NCBI GenBank assembly: GCA_963778385.1
Contig: CAVZUA010000009.1
Span: forward strand, 286,960-350,959
Source of the DNA: DATARH01 sp963778385
Lineage (GTDB): Bacteria; Pseudomonadota; Alphaproteobacteria; ATCC43930; CGMCC-115725
Length of the DNA stretch: 64,000 bases
Direction of reading: 5' to 3'
Shown here: piece by piece, positions 53,069 to 61,762 of the stretch
Position numbering within the stretch: the first letter of the stretch is position 1
Layout: every line of letters begins with the position of its first letter
The notes under the pieces: model-generated
Database searches by the model: none
Told to the model about the DNA's origin: nothing
What the model saw: only the letters and a program-made list of their open reading frames with translations
Translations under genes and position numbers: made by a program

Positions 53069-54478
53069 TCAGGCCGGTTCCGGCACCAATTCCGTCACCG
53101 TCTCTAGCTGACCCACGGTTTCGCGGCCGAAGACCAGCGGGATAAAGGCACCGACCGCCACGACGACGAATATCGTCCCGAAAAAGATCACCGCCGACCC
53201 GGTGTGGGGTTCCATGAGGAATGGTGCCAGGCCGCCGGCGAAGAGACGCCCGAACGACTTACCAAAAATATGACCGCGGCCGCGCAACTCGGTCGGAAAC
53301 TGCTCGGACAGATAGACGCGGGTGGCGGTGAATGCTGACAGCACGGTAAAGCCAATGATGATCCCGCCTGCGGTCATCGTCAGGCCCGCGTACTCGCCCA
53401 TGCGGTTCGCCAACAGCATCAGCGCGAGGCCCGGCAGCGACCCGGAGAGAGCATAGGCGATCGTCCAGCGCCGCCCGATGATTTCCATCAGGAAGCCAGT
53501 GAACCCCTTGCCGAAGAAGCTGGCGGCATAGACAACCGAGGTCAGCCCGAGGCTGGCACTGACCGCAAAGCCCTGATCGTGAAGCGCCTTGGGCAAGAGC
53601 ACGGAAATCAAGAAATAGGCTGTGCCGGCGCAAATCCCGGAGAGGATGCCGACGGTCGTCCAGCGCAGCTGTCCCCGAGCAAAGAGCGCCCAGTAGGGCG
53701 GCAGCTGCTCGCGCGCGCGAACCGAGGTATCGCCGAGCTGCCCGATGGTCAGCGGTGCGATGTGGTTGCCCGAGCGCACGATAATGCGGTTGACAGCAGC
53801 GACGGCGTCCTCGGGCCGGCCCTTGCGCAGATACCAGCGTGGGCTTTCAGGGAGCACGAACCAGATCAGTACCGGCACGACGGTAATCGCCAGGCCGCCG
53901 GGCAAGGCGAGAAAGCGAAAGGCGTGCTCGTCACCAGCGAGCAATCCCCCGACAAACGGCACCACGGTGAACGACGCGGCGAGCGCCATCTCGTAGACCG
54001 CGCCATAGGTGCGCCGGTGATGTGCCGGCATTAGCTCGGCGGCGATCGGGAATGCCGCGGATACTGCGCCGCCGGCGCCAATCCCTGTCAAGAGGCGCAC
54101 GATGATCAGCTGATCGGCGGTTTGCACCAGGGGAACCAGCAGTGTGCAGAAGGTCGTGGCGATCACGCCGATCAGCATGATCGCCTTGCGGCTCCAATGG
54201 TCTGATACGGCAGACGAGAAAAACCCACCGATACACAGCATGAAGGTGGGGCCGACGGCGAGCCAGCGGATATCGGTGTCGCTGAGATGCAGTGGCGCCT
54301 TGGCGAGAACCAGGAGCGAGCCGGTCATCACCAGGTCGTAGCCCTCGATAAACCCAACGAGGGCGAGGACGGCGATGATCGAAATGTGGTAGGCGCTGAA
54401 CGGAATGCTGTCGAGCTTCTCACCAAGCGCGAAGCCAGCCCCTTTGGCCGACCGGCCAACCAAACCCGCGTGTGCCAT
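53069..54478 (-). CDS. MFS transporter, sugar/aromatic-acid type
   Basis: The 469-residue, 12-span carrier has the MFS motif SDHWSRKAIMLIG between spans 2 and 3 and IGAGGAVSAAFPIAAELMPAHHRR. LPESPRWYLRKGRPEDA is the sugar-porter/AAHS-type loop between the halves. It imports organic acids or sugars. The neighbouring IS91 remnant and repeats flank it, and no catabolic genes lie next to it. Confidence 0.85.
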   Translation of the reverse strand: MAHAGLVGRSAKGAGFALGEKLDSIPFSAYHISIIAVLALVGFIEGYDLVMTGSLLVLAKAPLHLSDTDIRWLAVGPTFMLCIGGFFSSAVSDHWSRKAIMLIGVIATTFCTLLVPLVQTADQLIIVRLLTGIGAGGAVSAAFPIAAELMPAHHRRTYGAVYEMALAASFTVVPFVGGLLAGDEHAFRFLALPGGLAITVVPVLIWFVLPESPRWYLRKGRPEDAVAAVNRIIVRSGNHIAPLTIGQLGDTSVRAREQLPPYWALFARGQLRWTTVGILSGICAGTAYFLISVLLPKALHDQGFAVSASLGLTSVVYAASFFGKGFTGFLMEIIGRRWTIAYALSGSLPGLALMLLANRMGEYAGLTMTAGGIIIGFTVLSAFTATRVYLSEQFPTELRGRGHIFGKSFGRLFAGGLAPFLMEPHTGSAVIFFGTIFVVVAVGAFIPLVFGRETVGQLETVTELVPEPA

Positions 54479-55031
54479 CAGGACCTCCCAGTCCGATCGA
54501 GCCGGGGGACCATGCGGCGCACAGAACGGACGAGGCCGTCACCATTTCAGCTTAAAAGAATTTTCTGCGGGTTCATTCGATCGACGCCTCACCTGTTCTG
54601 GCGGCCGCAGGACTGGCCGCCGGACGACGTATTGCTCCTGTTCAGTATCGGCGTTTTCTCGCCTTTCGAATTTCCGCGTCGGAAACGCGGTCCCATCGTA
54701 GCCCAGTGACGCGAGACTGTCATGGCCGGATCGCGACGGCGGGCGGTATTCGGCGACGTGTGACGGCTCCACCGCAAGGGCCGTTTTCGGCGCAACTCGC
54801 CCATCGCCTCGGGTCGCGGCGAACGTCTCATATCTGATCGCTAAGCAGGCGCTCAGTCTTGACGGCAGGTACCGCCCTTCGTGCCCCATTCCCGACTTTG
54901 ACGGAGGTGCGATCATCGGGCCCGCTCACGGCTGGTAGTCGATATCAGTGACGCTGGATGGTCGTCGTTGCGGGCACCACAGGGTTAGTTTAGGGTGGCC
55001 GTAACCAACTGATAATTTAGTCGTTCTACCT
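54479..55031. other. Gene-free stretch between MFS carrier and copper module
   Basis: The 553 bases hold no supported gene. A repeat lies at 54789-54887. The last 90 bases before the ATG at 55032 (from about 54940) should carry the promoter of the copper module; the AT-richer stretch gataatttagtcgttctac is a candidate -10 region. Confidence 0.5.
54789..54887. repeat. Dispersed repeat, copy 1 (cgcctcgggtcgcggcgaac)
   Basis: A segment of about 99 bases nearly identical to 60555-60653 (for example ctaagcaggcgctcagtctt in both). Partial forms occur at 43184-43229 and 47824-47868. Confidence 0.7.
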
Positions 55032-55427
55032 ATGGACCGTTTGCGCGGTAGAATTGCACGTCGGTTTAGCGCGACGCTCGCCGGGCTTGCGCTCAGCCTG
55101 CAATTCGCCTTCGCGAGTTTGGGCATGATGGCGCTGGCGGCGCCTGCCCAGCCGACTGATGCGTTCGGCGGGCATGCCCTATGCCTCGCGGGCGCGGGCA
55201 ACGCGTCGCAAACCGACCCCGTTGGCACACCGGCCACGCCGGTGCACGACCATCTTGCATTCTGCTGTCTGTGGCACGCGCCGCTCGGCATTACGCGGCA
55301 AGCCATCTTGGTGCCGCAGCCGATTTCGTATGCTGGCATTGTTCCGATCGACCTGCGTGACACCGCGATCATCCCTGAGCCACGCCGCGACCCGGTCAAA
55401 GCCCGCGCCCCGCCAACCCTAGCCTGA
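55032..55427 (+). CDS. DUF2946 protein of the copper module
   Basis: The 131-residue protein has an N-terminal signal-like helix (FSATLAGLALSLQFAFASLG) and the HDHLAFCCLWHA segment, the paired Cys with His that marks DUF2946. Members are often near copper genes. It is the first gene of a rightward set that includes CopC, CopD and PCuAC. No ribosome site is strong before the ATG at 55032. Confidence 0.65.
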   Translation: MDRLRGRIARRFSATLAGLALSLQFAFASLGMMALAAPAQPTDAFGGHALCLAGAGNASQTDPVGTPATPVHDHLAFCCLWHAPLGITRQAILVPQPISYAGIVPIDLRDTAIIPEPRRDPVKARAPPTLA

Positions 55428-55505
55428 GACGCATTTCGACGGCGCCCGCAACCGGCCTCTCGCCGGGCGGCGCGCATTCCGCTCTCCGGTTAGGGAGTTT
55501 ACAAC

Positions 55506-56432
55506 ATGAAGTTAGGCCGTGTTGCCGCGCTCGCCGCGGCTTGCGCCGCGTTTCCCGTATCGCTTTTGCCAATGCAGGCCCACGCGCATGGGTTTGTCGG
55601 CGACCGCTTTTTCCCGGCGACGATCCTCACTGACGACCCTTTTGTCGCCGACGAGATGTCGCTACCGACTTTCACTGTCAACCCAACCGGCCCCGACGGT
55701 TCGAAGGAGATCGATCTCGGCGTCGATATCTCGAAGCGGTTAACCCCGGATATCGGCATCACCATTTCCAATCAATGGGAGCATCTGAAACCGAGCGGAA
55801 TGCCTTCGGCCACCGGTCTCGGCACGCTCAACACCGAGCTTGACTGGCAGTTCTTCAAGAACGCCCCGCACGAGGCGACCGCGCTAGTCGGAATTAATTC
55901 GAGCTGGGCCCATACCGGCCGGGTACAGGCGCTGGGTGCTGACGATTTCACGACGCTGTCGCCACTCATTAACTTCGGCAAGGGTTTCGGCGATCTGCCG
56001 GACAATTTGCCGTGGCTCAGACCGTTCGCGATCACCAGCAACCTAAGTGTCGATTTCCCGACCAAGACGGAAAGCGCCGGCAACCCCAATCCGAACAATT
56101 TCAACTATGGCTTCGCGTTCGAATACAGCCTGCCTTACCTCCAACAGAACGTGAAGGACATCGGGCTGAAGGCGCCTTTCAGCCAAATGATCCCGCTGGT
56201 TGAGATGTCGTATTCGACGGCGCTCAATCGCGGCCAGGGCGGCCAGACCATTGGCACCGTCCAGCCGGGCATCATCTGGTCCGGACAATACATGCAGCTC
56301 GGCGCCGAGGCGATCATCCCGGTGACTCGCCTAGCAGGTCACGGCTATGGCGGCGTCGTGCAGGTCCACTTCTATCTCGACGACATCTTCCCGAATTCGT
56401 TCGGGAAGCCGCTCTTTGGGAGCTTGCCATGA
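55506..56432 (+). CDS. Exported barrel-like protein of the copper module
   Basis: The 308-residue protein has a signal peptide ending at HAHGF and a repeated beta-strand pattern (LGVDISKRLTPDIGITISNQW, then LNTELDWQFF) consistent with an outer-membrane barrel. It ends with a VQVHFYLDD segment. It is not a canonical CopB. Its stop overlaps the CopC start (ATGA), so it is a coupled copper-module gene and could be an outer-membrane copper uptake or export partner. I cannot name the family. Confidence 0.65.
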   Translation: MKLGRVAALAAACAAFPVSLLPMQAHAHGFVGDRFFPATILTDDPFVADEMSLPTFTVNPTGPDGSKEIDLGVDISKRLTPDIGITISNQWEHLKPSGMPSATGLGTLNTELDWQFFKNAPHEATALVGINSSWAHTGRVQALGADDFTTLSPLINFGKGFGDLPDNLPWLRPFAITSNLSVDFPTKTESAGNPNPNNFNYGFAFEYSLPYLQQNVKDIGLKAPFSQMIPLVEMSYSTALNRGQGGQTIGTVQPGIIWSGQYMQLGAEAIIPVTRLAGHGYGGVVQVHFYLDDIFPNSFGKPLFGSLP

Positions 56433-56791
56433 AAAACGCCCTGCTTTCCGCCGCGCTGCTGGCGGCGGCGTCGCTTAGCCAGCCAGCGCAAGCCCATGCC
56501 TTTCTCGACCATGCCCTACCCGCGGTCGGCTCGACGGTCTCCGCGGCGCCGTCGCAGGTGCAGCTGTTCTTCACCCAAGATCTCGAACCATCGTTTTCCG
56601 ACCTGTCGCTCGCCGACGCCAACGGCCAGTCAATAGCCACCGGCTCGGCGATTTTCGACCCGCAGAACAAGGCCGAGATGGTGCTGAACCTGCCGAAGCT
56701 GCCGCCGGGGCACTACAAGGTCAGCTGGCACGCGCTCTCGGTCGACACGCACCGCACCCAGGGCAGCTTCGGCTTCGACGTCCAGCCGTGA
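56429..56791 (+). CDS. copC: Periplasmic copper-binding protein CopC
   Basis: The 120-residue protein has a signal peptide and a mature start HAFLDHALPAVGSTV, where the N-terminal His forms the Cu(II) site in CopC proteins. The SLSVDTHRTQGSFGF-like end supplies a second His with Asp (VDTHRTQG). Typical CopC is 100-125 residues. It is followed by CopD after 10 bases and coupled to the barrel gene upstream. Confidence 0.88.
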   Translation: MKNALLSAALLAAASLSQPAQAHAFLDHALPAVGSTVSAAPSQVQLFFTQDLEPSFSDLSLADANGQSIATGSAIFDPQNKAEMVLNLPKLPPGHYKVSWHALSVDTHRTQGSFGFDVQP

Positions 56792-56801
56792 GCTGCTCGA
56801 A

Positions 56802-57734
56802 ATGACTGAGGCGTGGATCGCGGCCCGCTGCGTCCATTTCGCCGCGGCGATGGCGGCGTTCGGCATCGCGGCGTTTCGCGTCTACGCCTTCGCCGGTAGC
56901 AGGATCCCCGCCGAGGCGCAGGCGCCCGTCGCACTCGACGAGGTTCTGGCGCGCGGCACCATGGTCGGTGCGCTCCTGATGCTGCTATCGGCGCTGGCGA
57001 TCATTCCCTTTATCGCGGCCGAGATGACCGGATCGGATGCGCTCGCGTTCGATCCGGCTACTTGGCACGCCGTGCTGTTCGAGACTCGATTCGGGGCAGT
57101 CTGGTGTTGGCATCTCGGCTTCGCCGCCGTGCTGCTAGTTCTTGCCTCTATGCCACGGCGACGCTGGCAGCCCGGCGCCGCAACCCTGGCAGCTCTGCTG
57201 GCATTGGCCAGTCTTGGCCTCACCGGTCATGCGGCGATGGATATGGGTGGCGGCCCCACGCATGAGATCAACCAGATGGCGCACCTAACTGCGGGCGGGT
57301 TGTGGCTCGGCGGTCTAGTGCCGCTTGGGATACTACTGCGCCGCGCGACGCGCTCCGACGGCGCAGTCTATGTGCCGCTCGCCCGAGTCGCGCTCCCGCA
57401 CTTCTCTCAGATCGGTTACGTCGCGGTGTCGCTGCTAGTGATCACCGGTGCCGTGAACAGCGCCATGCTGGTCGGCAGTTTCGATGCCTTCGCGACTACC
57501 CCCTACGGGCGGCTGCTCGCGGTCAAGATCGTACTATTTCTCGCGATGACCGGGTTGGCGCTCGTCAACCAATTCCGCCTGATGCCGCGATTACGCAGCG
57601 AGGCGGCGATTGTCCCGCTGCGGACACTGGCGCGATCGGTGTTCGCCGAGCAGGCAATCGGCTTGTTGATCCTTGCCGTCGTCGCTGTGCTGGGCACCTG
57701 GCCGCCCGCGAACATGGCGATGATGAACATGTGA
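56802..57734 (+). CDS. copD: Copper-resistance membrane protein CopD
   Basis: The 310-residue, about eight-span membrane protein has conserved Trp/His groups in RCVHFAAAMAAFGIAAFRVYA, GHAAMDMGGGPTHEINQMAHL and PLARVALPHFSQIGYVAVSL. These belong to the CopD superfamily, which works with CopC to bring copper into the cytoplasm. It lies in the module between CopC and the PCuAC-like gene. Confidence 0.88.
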   Translation: MTEAWIAARCVHFAAAMAAFGIAAFRVYAFAGSRIPAEAQAPVALDEVLARGTMVGALLMLLSALAIIPFIAAEMTGSDALAFDPATWHAVLFETRFGAVWCWHLGFAAVLLVLASMPRRRWQPGAATLAALLALASLGLTGHAAMDMGGGPTHEINQMAHLTAGGLWLGGLVPLGILLRRATRSDGAVYVPLARVALPHFSQIGYVAVSLLVITGAVNSAMLVGSFDAFATTPYGRLLAVKIVLFLAMTGLALVNQFRLMPRLRSEAAIVPLRTLARSVFAEQAIGLLILAVVAVLGTWPPANMAMMNM

Positions 57735-57750
57735 CAACAGGAGGATGACA

Positions 57751-58251
57751 ATGCGACCAAAGCTACTCGTTGTAAGCGCTTTTCTGGCTTCCGCCTCTCT
57801 TGCTCTCAGCGCTCCAGCCCAGAGCAACAAAGTGGAAATCAAGGATGCCTGGGCGCGCGCAACCCCAGGCGGCGCTCAAACTGGCGCCGCTTATGTGACG
57901 CTGCAGTCGCCCACTGGCGACCGGTTAACAGCGGCGTCGACGCCAGTAGCACAGAAGGCTGAGCTGCATATCATGACAATGGATAACGGTATCATGAAGA
58001 TGCGCCAAGTCGACGGCATCGACGTTCCAGCTGGTCAGAAGGTGAGCCTCAAACCGAATGGTTATCACATCATGCTTATGGGCCTCACCCAACCGCTCAA
58101 GGAAGGCCAAACATTTCCGCTCACTCTGACCTTCGCCAAAGCGGGATCCGAAGACGCTACCGTTACAGTGCAGAAAGTCGGATCGACGGGACCCGGCGGG
58201 CAAAGTGGTGGCATGAATATGCCCCGGATGGATATGCCGATGCATCACTAG
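57751..58251 (+). CDS. Periplasmic copper chaperone, PCuAC family
   Basis: The 166-residue protein has a signal peptide (AFLASASLALSAPAQS) and DAWARATPGGAQTGAAYVTL. The PCuAC copper site H(M)X10MX21HXM is visible as HIMTMDNGIMKM and then GYHIMLMGL. The C-terminal GGMNMPRMDMPMHH is Met- and His-rich. These proteins deliver Cu(I) to cytochrome oxidase. AGGAGG precedes the second ATG (57751) at good spacing. Confidence 0.9.
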   Translation: MRPKLLVVSAFLASASLALSAPAQSNKVEIKDAWARATPGGAQTGAAYVTLQSPTGDRLTAASTPVAQKAELHIMTMDNGIMKMRQVDGIDVPAGQKVSLKPNGYHIMLMGLTQPLKEGQTFPLTLTFAKAGSEDATVTVQKVGSTGPGGQSGGMNMPRMDMPMHH

Positions 58252-58566
58252 GAGGCGAGCACGGGCAATGGCTTCGTTCGACTAGGGGCTCACATCGGCT
58301 GACGCCGCGAACGGCCGCTACCGGCGCATCTCGCCCATTGCCATGCGTCCCGGCGGCGGTCCGCTTTCTGATCACATAGCCGTCGGTCAGTTCCGGCGGC
58401 GGGGCTGTCGCAAGATGCCCCTGAAGAGACCTTGCAGGTGCGATTGGGAAACGGTGCAGTTGGGTGGGCAGCGGCCGTTCCCGATTTGCCCGGCCCGGTG
58501 AGCCACATGCTGTAAAATCGCACCTTCGCACATCAGCGACGAGGATCGCAGTGCGGAGGGTCGCGT
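58252..58566. other. Gene-free stretch after the copper module
   Basis: 315 bases between convergent genes with no supported gene. Part of the aacggccgctaccggcgcatc repeat family lies near 58308. No clear terminator with a T-run was found for either gene. Confidence 0.5.
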
Positions 58567-60468
58567 TCATTCCTCCGGCATCCCGGCCTTGCGAAGACCG
58601 GCAAAAAGAGTGGTTTCGCACAGAGCAAGGACCTTCGGTGCGGAATTGGAAATATAAGGCCCGGCCTTCATGCGGGCGATGCTCGTAAAATTGCCGTCGG
58701 GGCTAAACCTGTAGGCTTCGACGAGTTCGGCTGCGGCGCGTTCGGTCTCACCGTTGAGAGCATAGGCGGAAGCGAGATAGGCGTGCGTGTACGCCACTCT
58801 GGGGCTTAGATTGCGCCCCTTTTCAAGCCAGACGATCGCCTCGTCGATGTGCGATAGCAAGAGATGTGCGTTTCCAATCGTGAAATACCGATTGCCGTTG
58901 AAGGGATCGCGGGGACTAAGGCGGATGACTTGCTCCTGGAGTGCGATCGCTTCGTCGATTGACCCGGTCACGAGCTTGCATTGGCCGAGATTGGCGAGGC
59001 CGAGCACCGAGTTGGGATCGAGCGCGATGACCACCTCGTATTCGGAAATGGCCTCCTCGTATCGCCCTGATGCTTTCAGCCAATGGCCTCTGGCTAAATG
59101 CGCCAGCGCGCTGCGCGGCGATATCGCCAAAGCCTGCTCAATCAGCCCTTCAGCGCGTTTGAGGTCGGCAGCGGGCGAATTCACCAACCCGTTCATTACG
59201 CGTCCCGCAAGCACATGCGCCAACCCGGCCAGCGCCACGACCGATCGAGGGTCAAGCGCTAGCGCCTGCTCGTTCAAACTGATGGCCTCAGCGAAGCTGT
59301 CATGCCCCGGTCCCTTGTGTAATGCGGCGCGTGCCCGAAAAAAATAATCAAGCACTTCAGGATGGTCGGTGGGTCGGGTGGCTTCTGCCGACACCAATTC
59401 CAGGCTAAGAGAGGCCGCGATCCGCCCCGTGATCTCGCTCTGCAACGCGAACAGATCGCTCGTGTCACGCTCGAACCGCTCCGCCCACAGGTGCCCGCCG
59501 GTCTCAGCGTCGATCAACTGGGCGGTGACGCGCACTCGACTGCCAGCTCGCTGGACGCTTCCCGCCATTACATAGCGCACACCCAGTTCCCGGCCGATCT
59601 CTTTCGTGCCCACCGGTTTGTTCCGATAAGTGAATGCAGTATTGCGCGAGATCACGAAGCTACCGTCGATCCGCGACAGATCGGTCGTCAGATCCTCGGT
59701 GATGCCGTCTGCGAAATACTGCTGCTCAGGGTCGCTACTCAGATTGGCAAAGGGCAGCACGATGATCGACAAGCGGGGCGCAACGGTGGGTTTTGAGACG
59801 GACATGGCGGTCGCCACGCTCGACACCGGCAGATCGGCGACGGCATTGGCGTCCAGCGCGTATATCCGTACCGGGCGCGCGATGTTTTTGACGGTCTGCT
59901 CGCCCATGTCGGCGAACCGATAAGCGAGCTTGTCACGGATCTGGTCGCGCGCGGTCCGCGATATACAGATGCCGCCGGGCTCGGCGAGCGTTTCCAGGCG
60001 CGCAGCGACATTAACGCCGTCGCCGAGCAGGTTCTCGCCGTCAACCATGACATCGCCAACATGGACCCCAATGCGGAACTGCATCGCCTCGCCGACGGTA
60101 CCGCCGGCATTCTCTGTGGCTATCGCGGCCTGCATCGCGACTGCACATTGCACGGCATCGACTGCGCTGGCGAAGTCGGCAACGACGCTGTCACCGGCGG
60201 TGTTAAAGATGCGGCCCCGGTGCGCTGCGATCAGTTCGTCGATGATGATGCGGCACGCCTTCAGCCGAGCGAGCGTGCCGACCTCGTTGTGGGCCATCAA
60301 CCGGCTATAGCCGGCAATGTCGGCCGCAAAGATCGCAGCGAGTTTACGCTCTACCGGGTGGACAGGCACACTCGGCTCCTCCCCGCTCACTATAGCGAGG
60401 CGCGCAACCGCTGCGCGATCTTTCAAGCGTTGAACGCCAGGGGAAACCTGAACGTCCGTTTCGATCAC
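58567..60468 (-). CDS. Adenylate cyclase-TolB/FlgO-TPR signalling protein
   Basis: The 633-residue protein has a class III cyclase domain: KLAAIFAADIAGYSRLMAHN, then HRGRIFNTAGDSVVADFAS and FRIGVHVGDVMVDGENLLGD. A TolB/FlgO-like domain follows (SIIVLPFANLSSDPEQQYFA and YVMAGSVQRAGSRVRVTAQL), then TPR repeats such as PRSVVALAGLAHVLAGRV. It makes cAMP or a related nucleotide, or is a regulatory cyclase. It ends with GLRKAGMPEE, which the decayed copy at 61763-63738 shares. Confidence 0.85.
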   Translation of the reverse strand: MIETDVQVSPGVQRLKDRAAVARLAIVSGEEPSVPVHPVERKLAAIFAADIAGYSRLMAHNEVGTLARLKACRIIIDELIAAHRGRIFNTAGDSVVADFASAVDAVQCAVAMQAAIATENAGGTVGEAMQFRIGVHVGDVMVDGENLLGDGVNVAARLETLAEPGGICISRTARDQIRDKLAYRFADMGEQTVKNIARPVRIYALDANAVADLPVSSVATAMSVSKPTVAPRLSIIVLPFANLSSDPEQQYFADGITEDLTTDLSRIDGSFVISRNTAFTYRNKPVGTKEIGRELGVRYVMAGSVQRAGSRVRVTAQLIDAETGGHLWAERFERDTSDLFALQSEITGRIAASLSLELVSAEATRPTDHPEVLDYFFRARAALHKGPGHDSFAEAISLNEQALALDPRSVVALAGLAHVLAGRVMNGLVNSPAADLKRAEGLIEQALAISPRSALAHLARGHWLKASGRYEEAISEYEVVIALDPNSVLGLANLGQCKLVTGSIDEAIALQEQVIRLSPRDPFNGNRYFTIGNAHLLLSHIDEAIVWLEKGRNLSPRVAYTHAYLASAYALNGETERAAAELVEAYRFSPDGNFTSIARMKAGPYISNSAPKVLALCETTLFAGLRKAGMPEE

Positions 60469-60554
60469 GGCCGCCCGATCTCACCACCCACAACGAATGG
60501 CGGTTGAGGGTCGACTCCGGCCGGCTGCTCGCGACCCAAGGAAGGTCTGTTTAC

Positions 60555-60653
60555 GGCGCATCTCGCCCATCGCCTCGGGTCGCGGCGAACGTCTCATGTC
60601 TGATCACTAAGCAGGCGCTCAGTCTTGACGGCGGCTACCGCCATGCGTGCCCC
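60555..60653. repeat. Dispersed repeat, copy 2
   Basis: Near-identical to 54789-54887 (gcatctcgcccatcgcctcg and ctaagcaggcgctcagtctt shared), lying upstream of the cyclase gene at 58567-60468. Confidence 0.7.
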
Positions 60654-60695
60654 GAAACGGTCATCAGGCGGAAGGGCCAGACGCTCGGCGACATA

Positions 60696-60884
60696 CTACA
60701 GCAACGCCGCCAACAGATTTTTGGCTGCCTCCAAATCTGGGGGGTCAAAGCCTTCCGTGAACCGATTGTAGACCGGCGTTAGCATACGTCTCGCTTCGTC
60801 ATGCCGTCCCTGGGTCACGCGCAAGCGCGCCAGACTCACGGCGGCGCGCAGTTCCAAGGCGAGGGCCCCCTGTTGTCGGGCCAA
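60696..60884 (-). pseudogene. C-terminal fragment of a cyclase/ATPase-TPR protein
   Basis: The frame encodes the end of a known long protein: RQQGALALELRAAVSLARL followed by RVTQGRHDEARRMLTPVYN and the tail TEGFDPPDLEAAKNLLAALL. This is the usual C-terminus of adenylate cyclase/AAA-ATPase proteins with TPRs. The rest of the gene is absent, so only 62 codons remain, without an own ribosome site. Confidence 0.6.
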
Positions 60885-61088
60885 ACAGAGTGCGGCTAAA
60901 AAGCTCTGGCCCTATCAGCGGCATTAAACGCAGAGTTTGCCTGACCACTGTGGCTCTCACGCCTATGAAGCGCCGCCCTCGGCGCGTTTCAGCCCCAGAG
61001 CAAGGAGAAAGATTTGCAGTTGCCAGGTCACTCAACGGCGCAATCCTGGGCCCGCAACGACCAAGATGCGGGAAACTCCGAGCAACGG

Positions 61089-61595
61089 ATGGGCGTTAAT
61101 CACGTGAGGCCGCTTCTATTTTTTGCGCTTTGCGCGGTTCTCCTCACAGCCCGTGCGGCTCACTCCGAGGGCTTGCTGCCGATGCACCGCATTTCGGCTG
61201 ATCTCGCGAACCAGGCCGTTGCTGCGGCTGTCTCGAAATGCGCCAGTCAGGGCTATGCGGAGACCGCCGTACTGGTCGACGCGGACGGCGTACAGCAGGC
61301 GGTGTTGCGCGGTGACCGTGCCGGCGCTCATACACTTGACAGCGCCTTCTCCAAGGCCTTCACAGCCGCGTCGTTCAAGACCGGCACGAGCGCGCTCGTC
61401 GAGCGATCGAAGTCGAGCCCCGTGCTGGCGAACCTGTTCAAGCTGCCGCATCTGCTTCTGCTCGGCGGCGGCATCGTGATTAAGGCCGGCGATGAAGTCG
61501 TCGGCGCGATCGGCGCGGCGGGGGCGCCTGGCGGCGACCTCGACGATGCTTGCGCTCAGGCCGGGCTCGACCAGATCAAGGACCAGCTTAAATAA
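61089..61595 (+). CDS. GlcG/HbpS-type heme-degrading domain protein, exported
   Basis: The 168-residue protein has a signal peptide (PLLFFALCAVLLTARAAHS) and a GlcG/HbpS domain: SADLANQAVAAAVSKCASQG, AVLVDADGVQQAVLRGDRAG and GGGIVIKAGDEVVGAIGAAG. The family members bind heme or small ligands, and many are secreted. The ATG at 61089 is chosen over a longer start at 61014. It stands alone between two cyclase-type genes. Confidence 0.78.
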   Translation: MGVNHVRPLLFFALCAVLLTARAAHSEGLLPMHRISADLANQAVAAAVSKCASQGYAETAVLVDADGVQQAVLRGDRAGAHTLDSAFSKAFTAASFKTGTSALVERSKSSPVLANLFKLPHLLLLGGGIVIKAGDEVVGAIGAAGAPGGDLDDACAQAGLDQIKDQLK

Positions 61596-61762
61596 GCCTC
61601 TCGTCGAACGCTAGGTGTGCCGCCGGCGAGCAGCCCTATGGGCTGGCCGGGAGCCCACCGGGCGAACGTCGGCTAAGCCGCAAAGAGCGGCCGTTCGCGG
61701 CCGAAAATTATGCGACACAGGGTCGGGCTAGCCCAGTTGTTCACGCCCCGATCGCCAGTTGT

